A stretch of 64,000 nucleotides of DNA from Sphingomonas sp. IBVSS2 (GTDB taxonomy: Bacteria; Pseudomonadota; Alphaproteobacteria; Sphingomonadales; Sphingomonadaceae). Below are positions 44,263 through 52,841 of the stretch, in pieces; position 1 is the first letter of the stretch; each line of letters starts with the position of its first letter. Under the pieces are notes generated by a model. It searched no databases. It had not been told where the DNA came from and worked only from the letters and a program-made list of their open reading frames with translations. Location: the NCBI RefSeq assembly GCF_002127225.1, contig NZ_NFUR01000006.1:124001-188000 (forward strand), given 5' to 3'. A program made the position numbers and the translations under genes.

Positions 44263-44544
44263 GATCCTGCTCCCGTTCTCTTTCGAATCGGCGTTGTCGG
44301 GCGAGGGTAGCGCGATATCGGTTCGTCGCGCAGCCATTGTGCGCCATCGGGGCCGCGGGGCGAACTATCCCGGCCATCGCGCTGATTCTGCGGAAAAAGC
44401 CTTAACGCGCGGTTCGGTGCGTTCCTGCAAAACGACGGAAAGGCATGCGCGCCACAGAGGTGGAAACGGATGCGCAATCAACTGTCATCCGTGCGTGATA
44501 ATCCAGAGGGGCGGCGCCCGGTCCGCCCCGGCATGCGAGGTGGA

Positions 44545-44937
44545 ATGGCCCGGATCATCTATGTCGAGGACGACGAACGGGCCGGGGCCGCGGTGCGGCA
44601 GGCGCTGCGCGAGGCGGGGCATATGGTGGGCTTGATCGACCATGGCATGCTGGCCTTCGACACGATCGCCTTCAACAAGCCGGATCTGGTGATCCTCGAC
44701 CAGTCGCTGCCCGGCGCGCAGGGGCTCGACATATTGCGCGCGCTGCGGCGGTTGCCCGCGCTTTGCCGCACGCCGATCCTGATGCTTTCGGCCAAGGGCG
44801 GCGAGGCGGAAGCGGACGAGGCGATGGGGGCCGGCGCCAATGCCTGCCTGGTGACGCCGTTCGAACCCGAATTGCTGGTGCGGCGAGTGGCCGAGATGCT
44901 GGACGACGACAGCCTGCCGGACGACGCGGGCGCGTAG
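44545..44937 (+). CDS. Single-domain response regulator, atypical
   Basis: 130 residues from the ATG at 44545 (GAGG upstream); an earlier ATG at 44470 adds 25 poorly conserved residues. It is a bare CheY-like receiver: acid pocket VEDDE (Glu8-Asp10), phospho-acceptor Asp52 in LVILDQSLPG, and Ser82 in LMLSAKGG. The invariant Lys before the Pro of beta5 is replaced by threonine (LVTPF, Thr104), which in other receivers weakens phosphorylation-dependent signalling. No output domain and no histidine kinase gene are nearby. Partner unknown. Confidence 0.85.
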   Translation: MARIIYVEDDERAGAAVRQALREAGHMVGLIDHGMLAFDTIAFNKPDLVILDQSLPGAQGLDILRALRRLPALCRTPILMLSAKGGEAEADEAMGAGANACLVTPFEPELLVRRVAEMLDDDSLPDDAGA

Positions 44938-44980
44938 GGGTTTTCGTCGGTATTCCGCGATGCGATCTGCCACCAGCGTT

Positions 44981-45029
44981 CCTCCCTCGGAGGGGGAGGA
45001 ATGCGAACGACATCTCGCATCGCTGAATG
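44981..45029 (+). repeat. Dispersed intergenic repeat, copy 2
   Basis: CCTCCCTCGGAGGGGGAGG hairpin, a short spacer, then ATCTCGCATCGCTGAATG. It matches the repeat at 42209-42258 in order and most of its bases, again just outside a coding region. Confidence 0.65.
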
Positions 45030-45078
45030 TCCATACGCGCTGGCCCTTCTCCTACCCCAAGGCTAAGCTCCCCGCCGC

Positions 45079-46602
45079 ATGGGCAAGAGGCGTATCCTGA
45101 TCGTCGGCGGGGGCACCGCGGGGTGGCTTGCGGCAGCCTATCTCGCGCGCTTCCTCGACCTGGCCGACCAGGCCCAGATCGAGATCACCCTGCTCGAATC
45201 GCCCGAGCTCGGCATCATCGGGGTGGGCGAGGGCACCTTCCCCACCATCCGCTCGACGCTGAAGTTCCTCGGCATCGACGAGACGCGCTTCATCCGCGCC
45301 ACTTCGGCCACGTTCAAGCAGGGCATCCGTTTCAACGACTGGCTGCACGCGCCGCTGCCCGACGGCACGCGCCACCATTATCTCCATCCGTTCGAGGCCC
45401 CCTTCTACACCGAGGGCACCAGCCTGGTGCCCTATTGGCTGCTTCAGGACGCCGCGACGCGCCCGCCCTTCGCCGAGGCCGTGACGATCCAGAACCGCGT
45501 CGCCGAGAGCCGCCGCGCGCCCAAGAGACAGGGCGAGGGCGAATTCTCCGGCCCGCTCAACTATGCCTATCATTTCGACGCCGCGCGGCTCGCGCGCATC
45601 CTGCGTGAGCGCGCCGAGGAACTGGGCGTGCGCCACGTCGCCGGACTGCTCACCGATGTCCAGCTCGGCGAGGACGGCGCGATCGCCCGCATCGTCACCC
45701 GCGAGCAGGGCGCGCTGGAAGCGGACCTCTATGTCGATTGTTCGGGCTTCCGCGCCGAGCTGATCGGCAAGGCACTGGGCGCCCGGTTCAAGTCGGTGCG
45801 CGACATATTGTTCACCGACCGGGCGCTCGCCTGCAAGATCCCCTATGCCGAGCCCGACGCACCGATCGAGAGCTTCACCATCGCCGCCGCGCACCAGGCG
45901 GGCTGGACCTGGGACATCGGGCTGGAAGGCGCGCGCGGCATCGGCACGGTCTATTCCTCCACCCACATGTCCGACGACGAGGCCGCGCAGGTGCTGCGCG
46001 CCTATGTCGGGCATGGCGACTACAAGGCGCGCATCATCCCGTTCGAGCCGGGCTATCGCGAGGCGCAATGGGTGAAGAACTGCGTCGCCGTCGGGCTGTC
46101 GGGCGGTTTTCTCGAGCCGCTGGAATCGACCGGCGTGGTGCTGATCGAGGCGGCGGTGGGGATGATCGCCGAGCTGTTCCCGCACAACGGCCCCGTGGAT
46201 GCGCCGGCCCGGCGCTTCAACGAGCTGATCGTCGGGCGCTACGAGCGGATCATCGCCTTTCTCAAGCTGCATTATTGCCTGAGCCGGCGCGACGAGCCCT
46301 TCTGGCGCGACAATGCCGATCCCGCCTCGATCCCGGAGGGGCTGCAGGAGCTGCTGCGCCAGTGGCGCCACCGCCCGCCGGGGCGCTTCGACTTCCTGCT
46401 CGACCTCGAGAGCTTCGCCTTCTTCAACTATCAGTACATCCTCTACGGGATGGACTATCGCACCGACCTGTCGGGCGGGCGCGGCGACTTCCCCAATGTC
46501 GAGGCGGCGGAAAGGCTCTTCGCGCGGATCCGGAATTTCAGCGAACGCGCGACCGAGGACCTGCCGACGCACCGGGCGCTGATCCGGGCGATCAACGGCT
46601 GA
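45079..46602 (+). CDS. Second FAD-dependent tryptophan halogenase-family protein
   Basis: 507 residues. FAD motif VGGGTAGWLAAAY at the N-terminus, lysine in SATFKQGIRF, and the halogenase motif in WTWDIGL, where the proline of WxWxIP is glycine. The C-terminal part ends in LFARIRNFSER. It is longer and only distantly similar to the halogenase at 33557. It stands without SapC or cupin partners, between a response regulator and a convergent porin gene, so its pathway is not evident. A hairpin terminator follows. Confidence 0.85.
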   Translation: MGKRRILIVGGGTAGWLAAAYLARFLDLADQAQIEITLLESPELGIIGVGEGTFPTIRSTLKFLGIDETRFIRATSATFKQGIRFNDWLHAPLPDGTRHHYLHPFEAPFYTEGTSLVPYWLLQDAATRPPFAEAVTIQNRVAESRRAPKRQGEGEFSGPLNYAYHFDAARLARILRERAEELGVRHVAGLLTDVQLGEDGAIARIVTREQGALEADLYVDCSGFRAELIGKALGARFKSVRDILFTDRALACKIPYAEPDAPIESFTIAAAHQAGWTWDIGLEGARGIGTVYSSTHMSDDEAAQVLRAYVGHGDYKARIIPFEPGYREAQWVKNCVAVGLSGGFLEPLESTGVVLIEAAVGMIAELFPHNGPVDAPARRFNELIVGRYERIIAFLKLHYCLSRRDEPFWRDNADPASIPEGLQELLRQWRHRPPGRFDFLLDLESFAFFNYQYILYGMDYRTDLSGGRGDFPNVEAAERLFARIRNFSERATEDLPTHRALIRAING

Positions 46603-46611
46603 TCGGTCACT

Positions 46612-46632
46612 CCCCTCCCTGGAAGGGAGGGG
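46612..46632. terminator. Hairpin between halogenase 2 and porin gene
   Basis: CCCCTCCCT-GGA-AGGGAGGGG, a perfect nine-pair stem between two convergent genes. No T run on either side, but the placement suggests bidirectional termination. Confidence 0.5.
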
Positions 46633-46651
46633 AAATCGAGCGCGAGAATCC

Positions 46652-47863
46652 CTACAGCGTCCAGTCCAGCTGCAGCCAGAACTTGTCGGTATCCGTCGCG
46701 AACCTGTCCGCCTTGTAGTGCGCATAGCGGGCCGAGAGCGCATAATGGCCGCGCTTCACCCCGGCGATCAGGTCGAGCTCGTCGCCATAATGCTGGTCGA
46801 GCCGATCGCTCCCGAACCGGTGCCAGGTGGCGCCCAGGTTGATTGCGTCGAGCGGCCCGACTTTCTTCCAGCCATAGCCCAGCGTCCCGTAGAGATCGCG
46901 CAAGCCGCCCGGCGGCGTGGTGCCGAACTTGCCGGCCCAGCCGTTGAACTTGAAATAGGATGCCAGCGGCGTTTGCACGCTGGTCAGCGCCGCGCCCGTG
47001 CCGGCGCCCAGCACCTCATAGCCCGCGGTCAGGCTCAGCGCCTTCGCGGCGAGGGTCAGCTCGCCCAGCCAGTAATCCGCGGCATAGCGATTGGGATTGC
47101 GATGCCAGTCGCTCTGCCGCGCCCAGCTGGCGACATAGCCGAGCGTGAGGTCCTTGCCCAAAGCCTGCCGGCCGGCAAAGCGCAGGCCATAGGTCTGGCT
47201 CGACAGGCGATAGCCCTGCAGCGCCGCCAGGTCCTGGTCGACCAGATAGGCGAAGCCGCTCAGCGTGCCGGCCCTTGTGCCATAGCCGATCACCGCGAAG
47301 ACATTGTCGCCGCCGATCGACACCGGCCGCGCCCCGGTGCCGCCCCGGCCGTTTATCGTGCGCACGTCCCAGCTATAGGCGAGGTCGAGATTGAGCCCGA
47401 GCGGCTTGCCATACTGGACGCGCACCGCGTCGAAGGTCTGCTCGCTCTGGCGCCAGGGCGCGTTGCCGACGAAGCGGTCGTCGACGAAGTTCAGCCGCTG
47501 CCGGCCGGCGGTGAAGGCCAGCCCGTCCTTGCCGGCATAGCGGAGCTGCGCGCGGTTGAGCTCGATATTCTCGGGATCGACGACCAGCGGATAGCGCGTC
47601 CTGCCGTTGGTGCCGTCATTATAGCCGCGCGCGAGGGCGACCACGCCCTCGCCCTCCACCAGCGCCGACCAGCCCTGCCAGCTGGCGGCCAGGCCGGGAC
47701 GAACGCGCAGGGTCATGGCGTCGGCGTCCCTGGGGAGCCCGTCCTGGTCGACATGCTCGTAGCGCAGCCGCACTTCGGCGGTGGGCGTCAGCTTCACGTC
47801 CTGGGCATGGGCGGCGCCGGCGGCGAGCAGCCCCGTGGCGCAGAGAAGCGCTCGTCTCATCAT
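46652..47863 (-). CDS. Alginate-export-family outer-membrane porin
   Basis: 403 residues from the first of two adjacent ATGs. The signal peptide MMRRALLCATGLLAAGAAHA precedes a beta-barrel with alternating strands (AEVRLRYEHVD, AFTAGRQRLNFVDDRFVG, TYGLRFAGRQALG) and a C-terminal aromatic strand DKFWLQLDWTL. GRQRLNFVDDRFVG is a typical Alginate_exp family stretch. It should sit in the outer membrane as an 18-strand-like channel for sugars or organic acids; substrate unknown. It runs in the same direction as the antiporter gene 55 bases upstream. Confidence 0.8.
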   Translation of the reverse strand: MMRRALLCATGLLAAGAAHAQDVKLTPTAEVRLRYEHVDQDGLPRDADAMTLRVRPGLAASWQGWSALVEGEGVVALARGYNDGTNGRTRYPLVVDPENIELNRAQLRYAGKDGLAFTAGRQRLNFVDDRFVGNAPWRQSEQTFDAVRVQYGKPLGLNLDLAYSWDVRTINGRGGTGARPVSIGGDNVFAVIGYGTRAGTLSGFAYLVDQDLAALQGYRLSSQTYGLRFAGRQALGKDLTLGYVASWARQSDWHRNPNRYAADYWLGELTLAAKALSLTAGYEVLGAGTGAALTSVQTPLASYFKFNGWAGKFGTTPPGGLRDLYGTLGYGWKKVGPLDAINLGATWHRFGSDRLDQHYGDELDLIAGVKRGHYALSARYAHYKADRFATDTDKFWLQLDWTL

Positions 47864-47918
47864 GCTTCCTTCGGAAAGTCCCGTCCCGCAGGGGTGTTGC
47901 GGGACGGGGAGGAGGACC

Positions 47919-49286
47919 TCAGGCGGCGGCCGCCAGCTTCGGGTCGAGCGCTTCCAGCTCGCCGCTCTCGCGGGCCTTGCGGCCATAGACCGCTTCGAAC
48001 AGGGGCGTGGCCATCACGGTGGTGACGATCGCCATCAGCACCAGCATCGAGAAGAGCGTGGGGCCGATAATGCCCTTTTGCAGGCCGATGTTGATGATGA
48101 TCAGCTCCATCAGCCCGCGCGAGTTCATCAGCGCGCCGATGCCGAGGGCCGTGCGATTGTCCTCGCCGGCGATGCGGGCGGCGGCCCAGCAGGCGCCGAA
48201 CTTGGCGAGGGCCGACACCGCGAGCACGCCCAGCGCGATCAGCAGCAGCTCGACCGAGTTGACCATGTCCATCCGGGTGTTGAGGCCCGAATAGGTGAAG
48301 AACATCGGCAGCAGCAGCACGACGGCGAGCGGCTCGACCTTGCGCTTCAACTCCTCGACGAACAGGCCGCGCGGCATGCACACGCCCATCAGGAAGCCGC
48401 CGAAGATCGCGTGGATGCCGATCGCATCCATGATGAAGGCGGAGGTGCAGAACAGCATCATGGTGACGGCGAGCATCGCGGTGCTCATCTCGCCCTTCGC
48501 CTCGACGATGCGGCCGAGCGGGGCGAGCAGCTTGCGCCCGAACAGGAGCATGAACGCGGTGTAGAGCACGGCGCCGCCGATCGCGAGCACCGCCACGCCC
48601 GGCCCGGCGCCGAACGTGGCGAGCACCACGGCGAGGACGCACCAGGACGCGGCGTCGTCAAACGCGCCGGCGGTGAGCGACAGCGTGCCGAGCGACGAGT
48701 TGGCGAGGCCGCGCTCGTTGATGATGCGCGCGAGCATCGGGAAGGCGGTGAGCGCGATGCAGGCACCCATGAACAGCGTGGCGTTCGCCTGGCTGATGCC
48801 CGGGGTGAACAGGCCGGGCACGGTCAGCAGGAAGGGCGTGATCAGCGCGGCGAGCAGGAACGGCGCGACGATGCCCGCGGCCGAGACGCCGGCGGCGCTC
48901 TTCGCCTTGGACTGGAAATGGTCGAGCCGCAGCGTCAGGCCGACCATGAACATGTAGAGGCCGACACCCAGCTGCGCGCCGGTATAGAGCACGTTGCGCG
49001 TCTCCTTGGGGAAGATCGCGAGCTGGAGATCGGGGAAGAACAGGCCGAACAGCGATGGGCCGAGGACCACACCGGCAATCATCTCGCCCACCACCTGGGG
49101 CTGCTTGAGCAGCTTCTGGCCGAGCCAGCCGACCACGCGGCACGCCAGGATGATGATCGCCAGCTGCAGGAAGAAATGGATGCTGTAGTCGCCGGGCGCA
49201 TAGCTCTTCGCGGCGTTCACCGCGGGCCCGTGCGGGCTGAGAACATCGGTCAATGCGTGCCAGGCACTGTTCAGCAGATCGAGCAT
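47919..49286 (-). CDS. CPA2-family cation:proton antiporter
   Basis: 455 residues from the ATG at 49286. About 12-13 membrane helices are visible (FFLQLAIIILACRVVGWLG, VVGEMIAGVVLGPSLFGLFF, GVGLYMFMVGLTL and so on), with the family's VGEMIAGVVLGPS motif and the ion-site Asp in LTAGAFDDAASW. It lacks the C-terminal TrkA-N/RCK domain found in KefB/KefC, ending soon after the last helix. It exchanges Na+ or K+ for protons at the inner membrane. The Phd/VapC-like pair is divergent from it. Confidence 0.9.
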   Translation of the reverse strand: MLDLLNSAWHALTDVLSPHGPAVNAAKSYAPGDYSIHFFLQLAIIILACRVVGWLGQKLLKQPQVVGEMIAGVVLGPSLFGLFFPDLQLAIFPKETRNVLYTGAQLGVGLYMFMVGLTLRLDHFQSKAKSAAGVSAAGIVAPFLLAALITPFLLTVPGLFTPGISQANATLFMGACIALTAFPMLARIINERGLANSSLGTLSLTAGAFDDAASWCVLAVVLATFGAGPGVAVLAIGGAVLYTAFMLLFGRKLLAPLGRIVEAKGEMSTAMLAVTMMLFCTSAFIMDAIGIHAIFGGFLMGVCMPRGLFVEELKRKVEPLAVVLLLPMFFTYSGLNTRMDMVNSVELLLIALGVLAVSALAKFGACWAAARIAGEDNRTALGIGALMNSRGLMELIIINIGLQKGIIGPTLFSMLVLMAIVTTVMATPLFEAVYGRKARESGELEALDPKLAAAA

Positions 49287-49446
49287 GGTTACCTCCCCCC
49301 AATTCCCCGCGCGGTGCGTTTCCCGCCCGTCGCGAGCCTTCAGGGAGCGCACGGCGCAGGCCGCGTGCAACTGCAAATCGCTCGACCCCCCTTATTTTTC
49401 CGGCTCCGCAGCGCTTTGTGTTGCGCGGAGCGCACATAGTAGTAAC

Positions 49447-49487
49447 GTACCTACATGACAACGCAGACAATCTAGGTACATAGGTAC
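49447..49487. promoter_or_regulatory. Operator repeats of the toxin-antitoxin pair
   Basis: Three copies of the heptamer TAGGTAC: inverted at 49447-49453 (GTACCTA) and direct at 49473-49479 and 49481-49487, ending three bases before the antitoxin ATG. The layout suggests autorepression by the antitoxin-toxin complex. Little room is left for a ribosome site, so translation may start on a leaderless or weak-SD mRNA. Confidence 0.65.
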
Positions 49488-49490
49488 GAA

Positions 49491-49715
49491 ATGAAGGTGA
49501 TCACCAGCCGCGAATTCAACCAGGACGTCAGCGCGGCGAAGCGATTCGCCCGGGCGGAACCGGTGTTCGTCACCGATCGCGGGCGCCCCACCCATGTGCT
49601 GATGAGCATCGACCTGTTCCGCCAGCTGAACGGCCAGCGCGAAAGCATCGTCGACTTGCTCGCCCTGCCCGCCGGCGCGCCCGACGCCGTGCTGGCGCCG
49701 CCGGAGCGCTGGTGA
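49491..49715 (+). CDS. Phd/YefM-family antitoxin
   Basis: 74 residues. KVITSREFNQDVSAAKRFA, then PVFVTDRGRPTHVLMSIDLF, is the standard Phd/YefM DNA-binding fold; the C-terminal RESIVDLLALPAGAPD would wrap the toxin. It represses its own promoter through the TAGGTAC repeats just upstream and neutralises the PIN protein. The stop codon overlaps the toxin start (TGATG). Confidence 0.9.
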   Translation: MKVITSREFNQDVSAAKRFARAEPVFVTDRGRPTHVLMSIDLFRQLNGQRESIVDLLALPAGAPDAVLAPPERW

Positions 49716-50212
49716 TGTTCCTGCTCGACACGCCGATCGTCTTCGAGCTGCGCAGGGCGCGCGCCGGCGGGGCGGAGGCGGGGCTCACCGCCTGGGCATC
49801 GGGCGTGGCGCGCGAGCGGCTGTTCCTCTCGGCGATCTCGCTGGTCGAGCTGGAGGCCGGCGTTGCCGAGGCGACGCGGCGCGACAAGGCGGCGGGTGCG
49901 GTGCTGCGGAGCTGGATCGACGCGCAGCTCGTCCCCGCCTTCGAGGGGCATGTCCTGCCGCTCGACGCCGCGATCGCCCGCCGCCGTGGCCAGCTCGCGC
50001 TTGCCGAGACGCGTTACGCACTGTTCGCCGCCACCGCGCTCGAGCACGGCCTTACCCTGGTGACGCACAACACCGCCGCCTATCGCGGCGCGCGCGTGAA
50101 GCTGTTCGACCCCCGGGGCTATGCGGCCGACGCGACCGAGGACGAAGGCGACTGGCGAGATGCCGCCCGCACCGGCCCGCTTTGGCTCAAGAACCTGTTC
50201 GTCCGCGCCTGA
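49715..50212 (+). CDS. VapC/FitB-like PIN-domain toxin with incomplete acidic site
   Basis: 165 residues from ATG 49715 (a GTG three bases earlier is possible). The PIN fold is clear: FLLDTPIVFELR (Asp5), SLVELEAG (Glu45), LPLDAAIARR (Asp84), and HGLTLVTHNTAAY. The fourth acidic residue, usually Asp in the DALIAATA segment, is tyrosine here (YALFAATA, Tyr101). PIN toxins cut tRNA or other RNA with a metal held by these acids, so this one may be weakened or inactive. The C-terminal 35 residues extend past the usual end. Coupled to the antitoxin gene. Confidence 0.88.
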   Translation: MFLLDTPIVFELRRARAGGAEAGLTAWASGVARERLFLSAISLVELEAGVAEATRRDKAAGAVLRSWIDAQLVPAFEGHVLPLDAAIARRRGQLALAETRYALFAATALEHGLTLVTHNTAAYRGARVKLFDPRGYAADATEDEGDWRDAARTGPLWLKNLFVRA

Positions 50213-50338
50213 GGGGGCCGTGAAGCCGGGGGCATCGGCGGGCGATCGCTCCAACCTCCTCCATTCCGGACCCGGAGCCCCCGGTTGAGCACTGCGCCCC
50301 GCTCCACTAGCCTGAGCCGCCCGAGGGAGGACCGCTCC

Positions 50339-50995
50339 ATGAAGCTCGACGACAGTGCCGCGAGCCGCATCCGCGACCGGATGCTGGACGCCGTCGATCT
50401 CGCCGCCACCTTCGTCCTGGCGATGGAGTGCGCGCTGACGGCGGTTCGGGCGGACTTCGACCTGTTCGGCATCCTGGTGCTGTCCTTTGTCGGCTCGGTC
50501 GGCGGCGCGGTCCTTCGCGATCTCCTGCTCGGGGAGCATCCTCCCGCGCCGTTCCGCGACTGGCGCTATGCGGCGCTGGCGCTCGCGGCGACGTCCGTCG
50601 TCATCGTCGCGTCGCTCCTCCTCGGCCGGATTGCGAATTTCACGCCGCCGCTCCTCGTCGACGTGTTCGAAGGCGGCGGCCTCGCGCTCGCGGCGGTTGC
50701 CGGTGCCCGCAAATGCCTAGACTACAGGCTCAACAGCGCCTCGGTCGTGATCATCGCCACGGTCAACGGATGCGGGGGTGGCATGTTGCGCGATGTGCTG
50801 ATCGCGCGGGTCCCGCGGGTCCTGCACGAGGATTTCTACGCCACCGCCGCCATCGCCGGCGCGACGCTGCTCGTCCTGCTGGTCCGGCGCTTCGGGGTGC
50901 GCCCGGACCTGGCGGGAGCGATCGGCGGCATTGCCATCTTCGCGTTGCGGACCGCCGCGCTCCTCGGCGCGTGGCGGCTGCCGCACCTGCGTTAG
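50339..50995 (+). CDS. TRIC-like cation channel family protein (UPF0126)
   Basis: 218 residues from the ATG at 50339, with GAGGGAGG upstream. Two homologous halves each carry a Gly-rich pore-lining motif followed by Arg-Asp: FVGSVGGAVLRDLLLG and VNGCGGGMLRDVLIAR. Seven hydrophobic helices are visible. Bacterial TRIC homologues form inner-membrane K+-selective channels; the physiological role here is unknown. A short G/C hairpin (CCCCTC/GAGGGG) lies between it and the convergent GH43 gene. Confidence 0.88.
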   Translation: MKLDDSAASRIRDRMLDAVDLAATFVLAMECALTAVRADFDLFGILVLSFVGSVGGAVLRDLLLGEHPPAPFRDWRYAALALAATSVVIVASLLLGRIANFTPPLLVDVFEGGGLALAAVAGARKCLDYRLNSASVVIIATVNGCGGGMLRDVLIARVPRVLHEDFYATAAIAGATLLVLLVRRFGVRPDLAGAIGGIAIFALRTAALLGAWRLPHLR

Positions 50996-51027
50996 TTCCC
51001 CCTCCCTTCCAGCGAGGGGAGAACGAC

Positions 51028-52656
51028 CTACAGCGCCCGGAACCGGAAATCCCGGAACTTCGCCGCGCCCGCGCCGGCCGAATAGAGCCCCGGCCGCAGC
51101 ATCAGGAAGCCGCCGCGCACATTGTGGTGATAGCCGGATACTTCCATCCCCCGGTCGAAGCGCTTCCACGTCTTCCCGCCATCGCCCGAGAGGTGGAAGG
51201 AGACGATATGCTGCCGGTTGGTCACGCGCATGCGCAGCCGCCGGCCATGGGGATTCGCCGGCCGCCCGCGTTCCATGCCGTACTGGTGGGTCACGAAGCG
51301 CTTCTCGTCGAAGCCGAGCCCGCAATAGAGCTTCTCGTCATAGAAGAGCACCAGCCCCGCCGTGCCGCCCGGCGCAATCTCGATGTCGCATTCGAACGCA
51401 TAGCCGGTATCCCCGGCGATCAGCAGCAGCGGGGAGGAGTCCGCCGGCGCCTTGCCCGACGCCTTCAGCACCAGCGTGCCGGCTTCGATGGACACTCTGT
51501 CCGATTCGCTCGGCGCGGGCTTGAAGAAATTCCATTTCCGCCCGAGCGCCAGCGGCCCCGAGAAATCGTCCGACAGCGCCTGGCCATGCGGCAGGGCCGC
51601 GCCGCCCCCGGGCTTGCGGATCGGCCCGGAGAGGTCGCCGCCGGTCATCCGGAACCAGCCGTCCGCCGTCCATTCCACGGGATCGAGCAGCGCCTGGCGC
51701 CCCAGCGTCCAATAGCCGTTCTCGAAGCCGTGATAGACCGACCACCAGCTCCCGTCCGGCGCCTCGACCAGCGAGGCATGGCCGCGCGACCACCAGGCCT
51801 CGTCGTTGCGGACGGTGCGGACGAGCGGATTGGCGGGGCATTGCTCCCAGGGCCCGTGGATCGAGCGTGCGCGCGCCGCGATCACCATGTGCCCGGTCGG
51901 CGGGCCGGCCGTGCCGCCCACTGCGGTGATCATGTAGAACCAGCCCTTGTGGCGATGGATCTTCGGCCCCTCGGGCGAGAAGCTCTCGACGTCCCATTCC
52001 TCGGGATAGTGCCAGGGGTCGTAGACATGCTCGACCTTGCCGATGGTGGACAGCCCGTCCTCGGAAAGGCGCACGCGGTCGCCGCCGGAAAGGAACAGCC
52101 AGCGCGAGCCGTCCTCGCCCACTGCGTGGCAAGGGTCGATATGGTCGTGCAGGCCCAGGTCGATCGGCTCGCTCCACGGCCCGTCGATATGGTCGGCCCA
52201 GATCACGAAGATCGAGTTCGGGCTGGCCTTTACCGGGATGTAGAGGAAGTAGCGCCCGTTGTGCTTCTCCAGGCTGACTGCCCAGACCGCGCCGATGTTC
52301 TTCGTGAGCGCCGCGCCGCGCGGCTGCCAGTTCACCAGGTCGCGGCTGTGCCAGATGGTCAGGCCCGGATAGGAATCGAAGCTCGAAAAGGTCATGTAAT
52401 AGTCCGCGCCGTCCTTCAGGATGGCCGGATCGGGATGGTCGCCGGCGAGCAGCGGGTTCAGGAAGCGCCCGTCGCCCAGATCGCAGATGCGCTGGTTGTC
52501 GAAACCGCGCTGCCGATCGGGGGCCGGAGCGCCCGGCAGGGTCCGGTCGGGAGCGGCCTCCGCCTCGCCGGGTCGCAGCAGCGCCGCGGCGCCGCCCGCC
52601 AATGCCGCGCCGCCCGCCAGAGCCGCCCCAAATGCCGCGCGCCGACTGATGTCCAT
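51028..52656 (-). CDS. Glycoside hydrolase family 43 protein, exported
   Basis: 542 residues. The N-terminus MDISRRAAFGAALAGGAAL is a twin-arginine-like export signal. The five-blade propeller shows the GH43 triad: DHPDPAILKDG (base Asp), HIDPCHAVGEDG (pKa-modulating Asp) and WDVESFSPEGPKI (acid Glu). A C-terminal concanavalin-like domain (about 355-540: LGRKWNFFKP, YAFECDIEIAPGGTAGLVLF, GGFLMLRPGLYSAG) is typical of beta-xylosidase/arabinofuranosidase members. It would release xylose or arabinose from hemicellulose fragments in the periplasm. A LacI-type operator lies 29 bases upstream of its start. Confidence 0.88.
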   Translation of the reverse strand: MDISRRAAFGAALAGGAALAGGAAALLRPGEAEAAPDRTLPGAPAPDRQRGFDNQRICDLGDGRFLNPLLAGDHPDPAILKDGADYYMTFSSFDSYPGLTIWHSRDLVNWQPRGAALTKNIGAVWAVSLEKHNGRYFLYIPVKASPNSIFVIWADHIDGPWSEPIDLGLHDHIDPCHAVGEDGSRWLFLSGGDRVRLSEDGLSTIGKVEHVYDPWHYPEEWDVESFSPEGPKIHRHKGWFYMITAVGGTAGPPTGHMVIAARARSIHGPWEQCPANPLVRTVRNDEAWWSRGHASLVEAPDGSWWSVYHGFENGYWTLGRQALLDPVEWTADGWFRMTGGDLSGPIRKPGGGAALPHGQALSDDFSGPLALGRKWNFFKPAPSESDRVSIEAGTLVLKASGKAPADSSPLLLIAGDTGYAFECDIEIAPGGTAGLVLFYDEKLYCGLGFDEKRFVTHQYGMERGRPANPHGRRLRMRVTNRQHIVSFHLSGDGGKTWKRFDRGMEVSGYHHNVRGGFLMLRPGLYSAGAGAAKFRDFRFRAL

Positions 52657-52683
52657 GCAGTTCCTCTCCTTTTGCCGGAGCTT

Positions 52684-52699
52684 ATGACACCGATGTCAT
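52684..52699. promoter_or_regulatory. LacI-type operator upstream of GH43
   Basis: ATGACACCGATGTCAT, a palindrome with six-base arms around CCGA. The core TGACACCGATGTCA fits TGNCANCGNTGNCA. It lies in the divergent region between the GH43 gene and the membrane-protein gene at 52842, so it could regulate either. Confidence 0.68.
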
Positions 52700-52841
52700 T
52701 CGGGGGGAAGGGGCCTCGACCCTGCGGATGCAGCCGCTTTTGGTGACCGTTTCGTCCACTTCGGCGTGAAGTCGAATATTTCCTATTATTGTTGGAAATG
52801 CCGTGCCTACAAACATCGCACGTTTGAGGGGGCGGACGCGG

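Noticed and set aside
47781..49439. Long plus-strand frame opposite the antiporter gene
   Set aside because: His/Glu/Arg-rich low-complexity translation typical of antisense to membrane helices.
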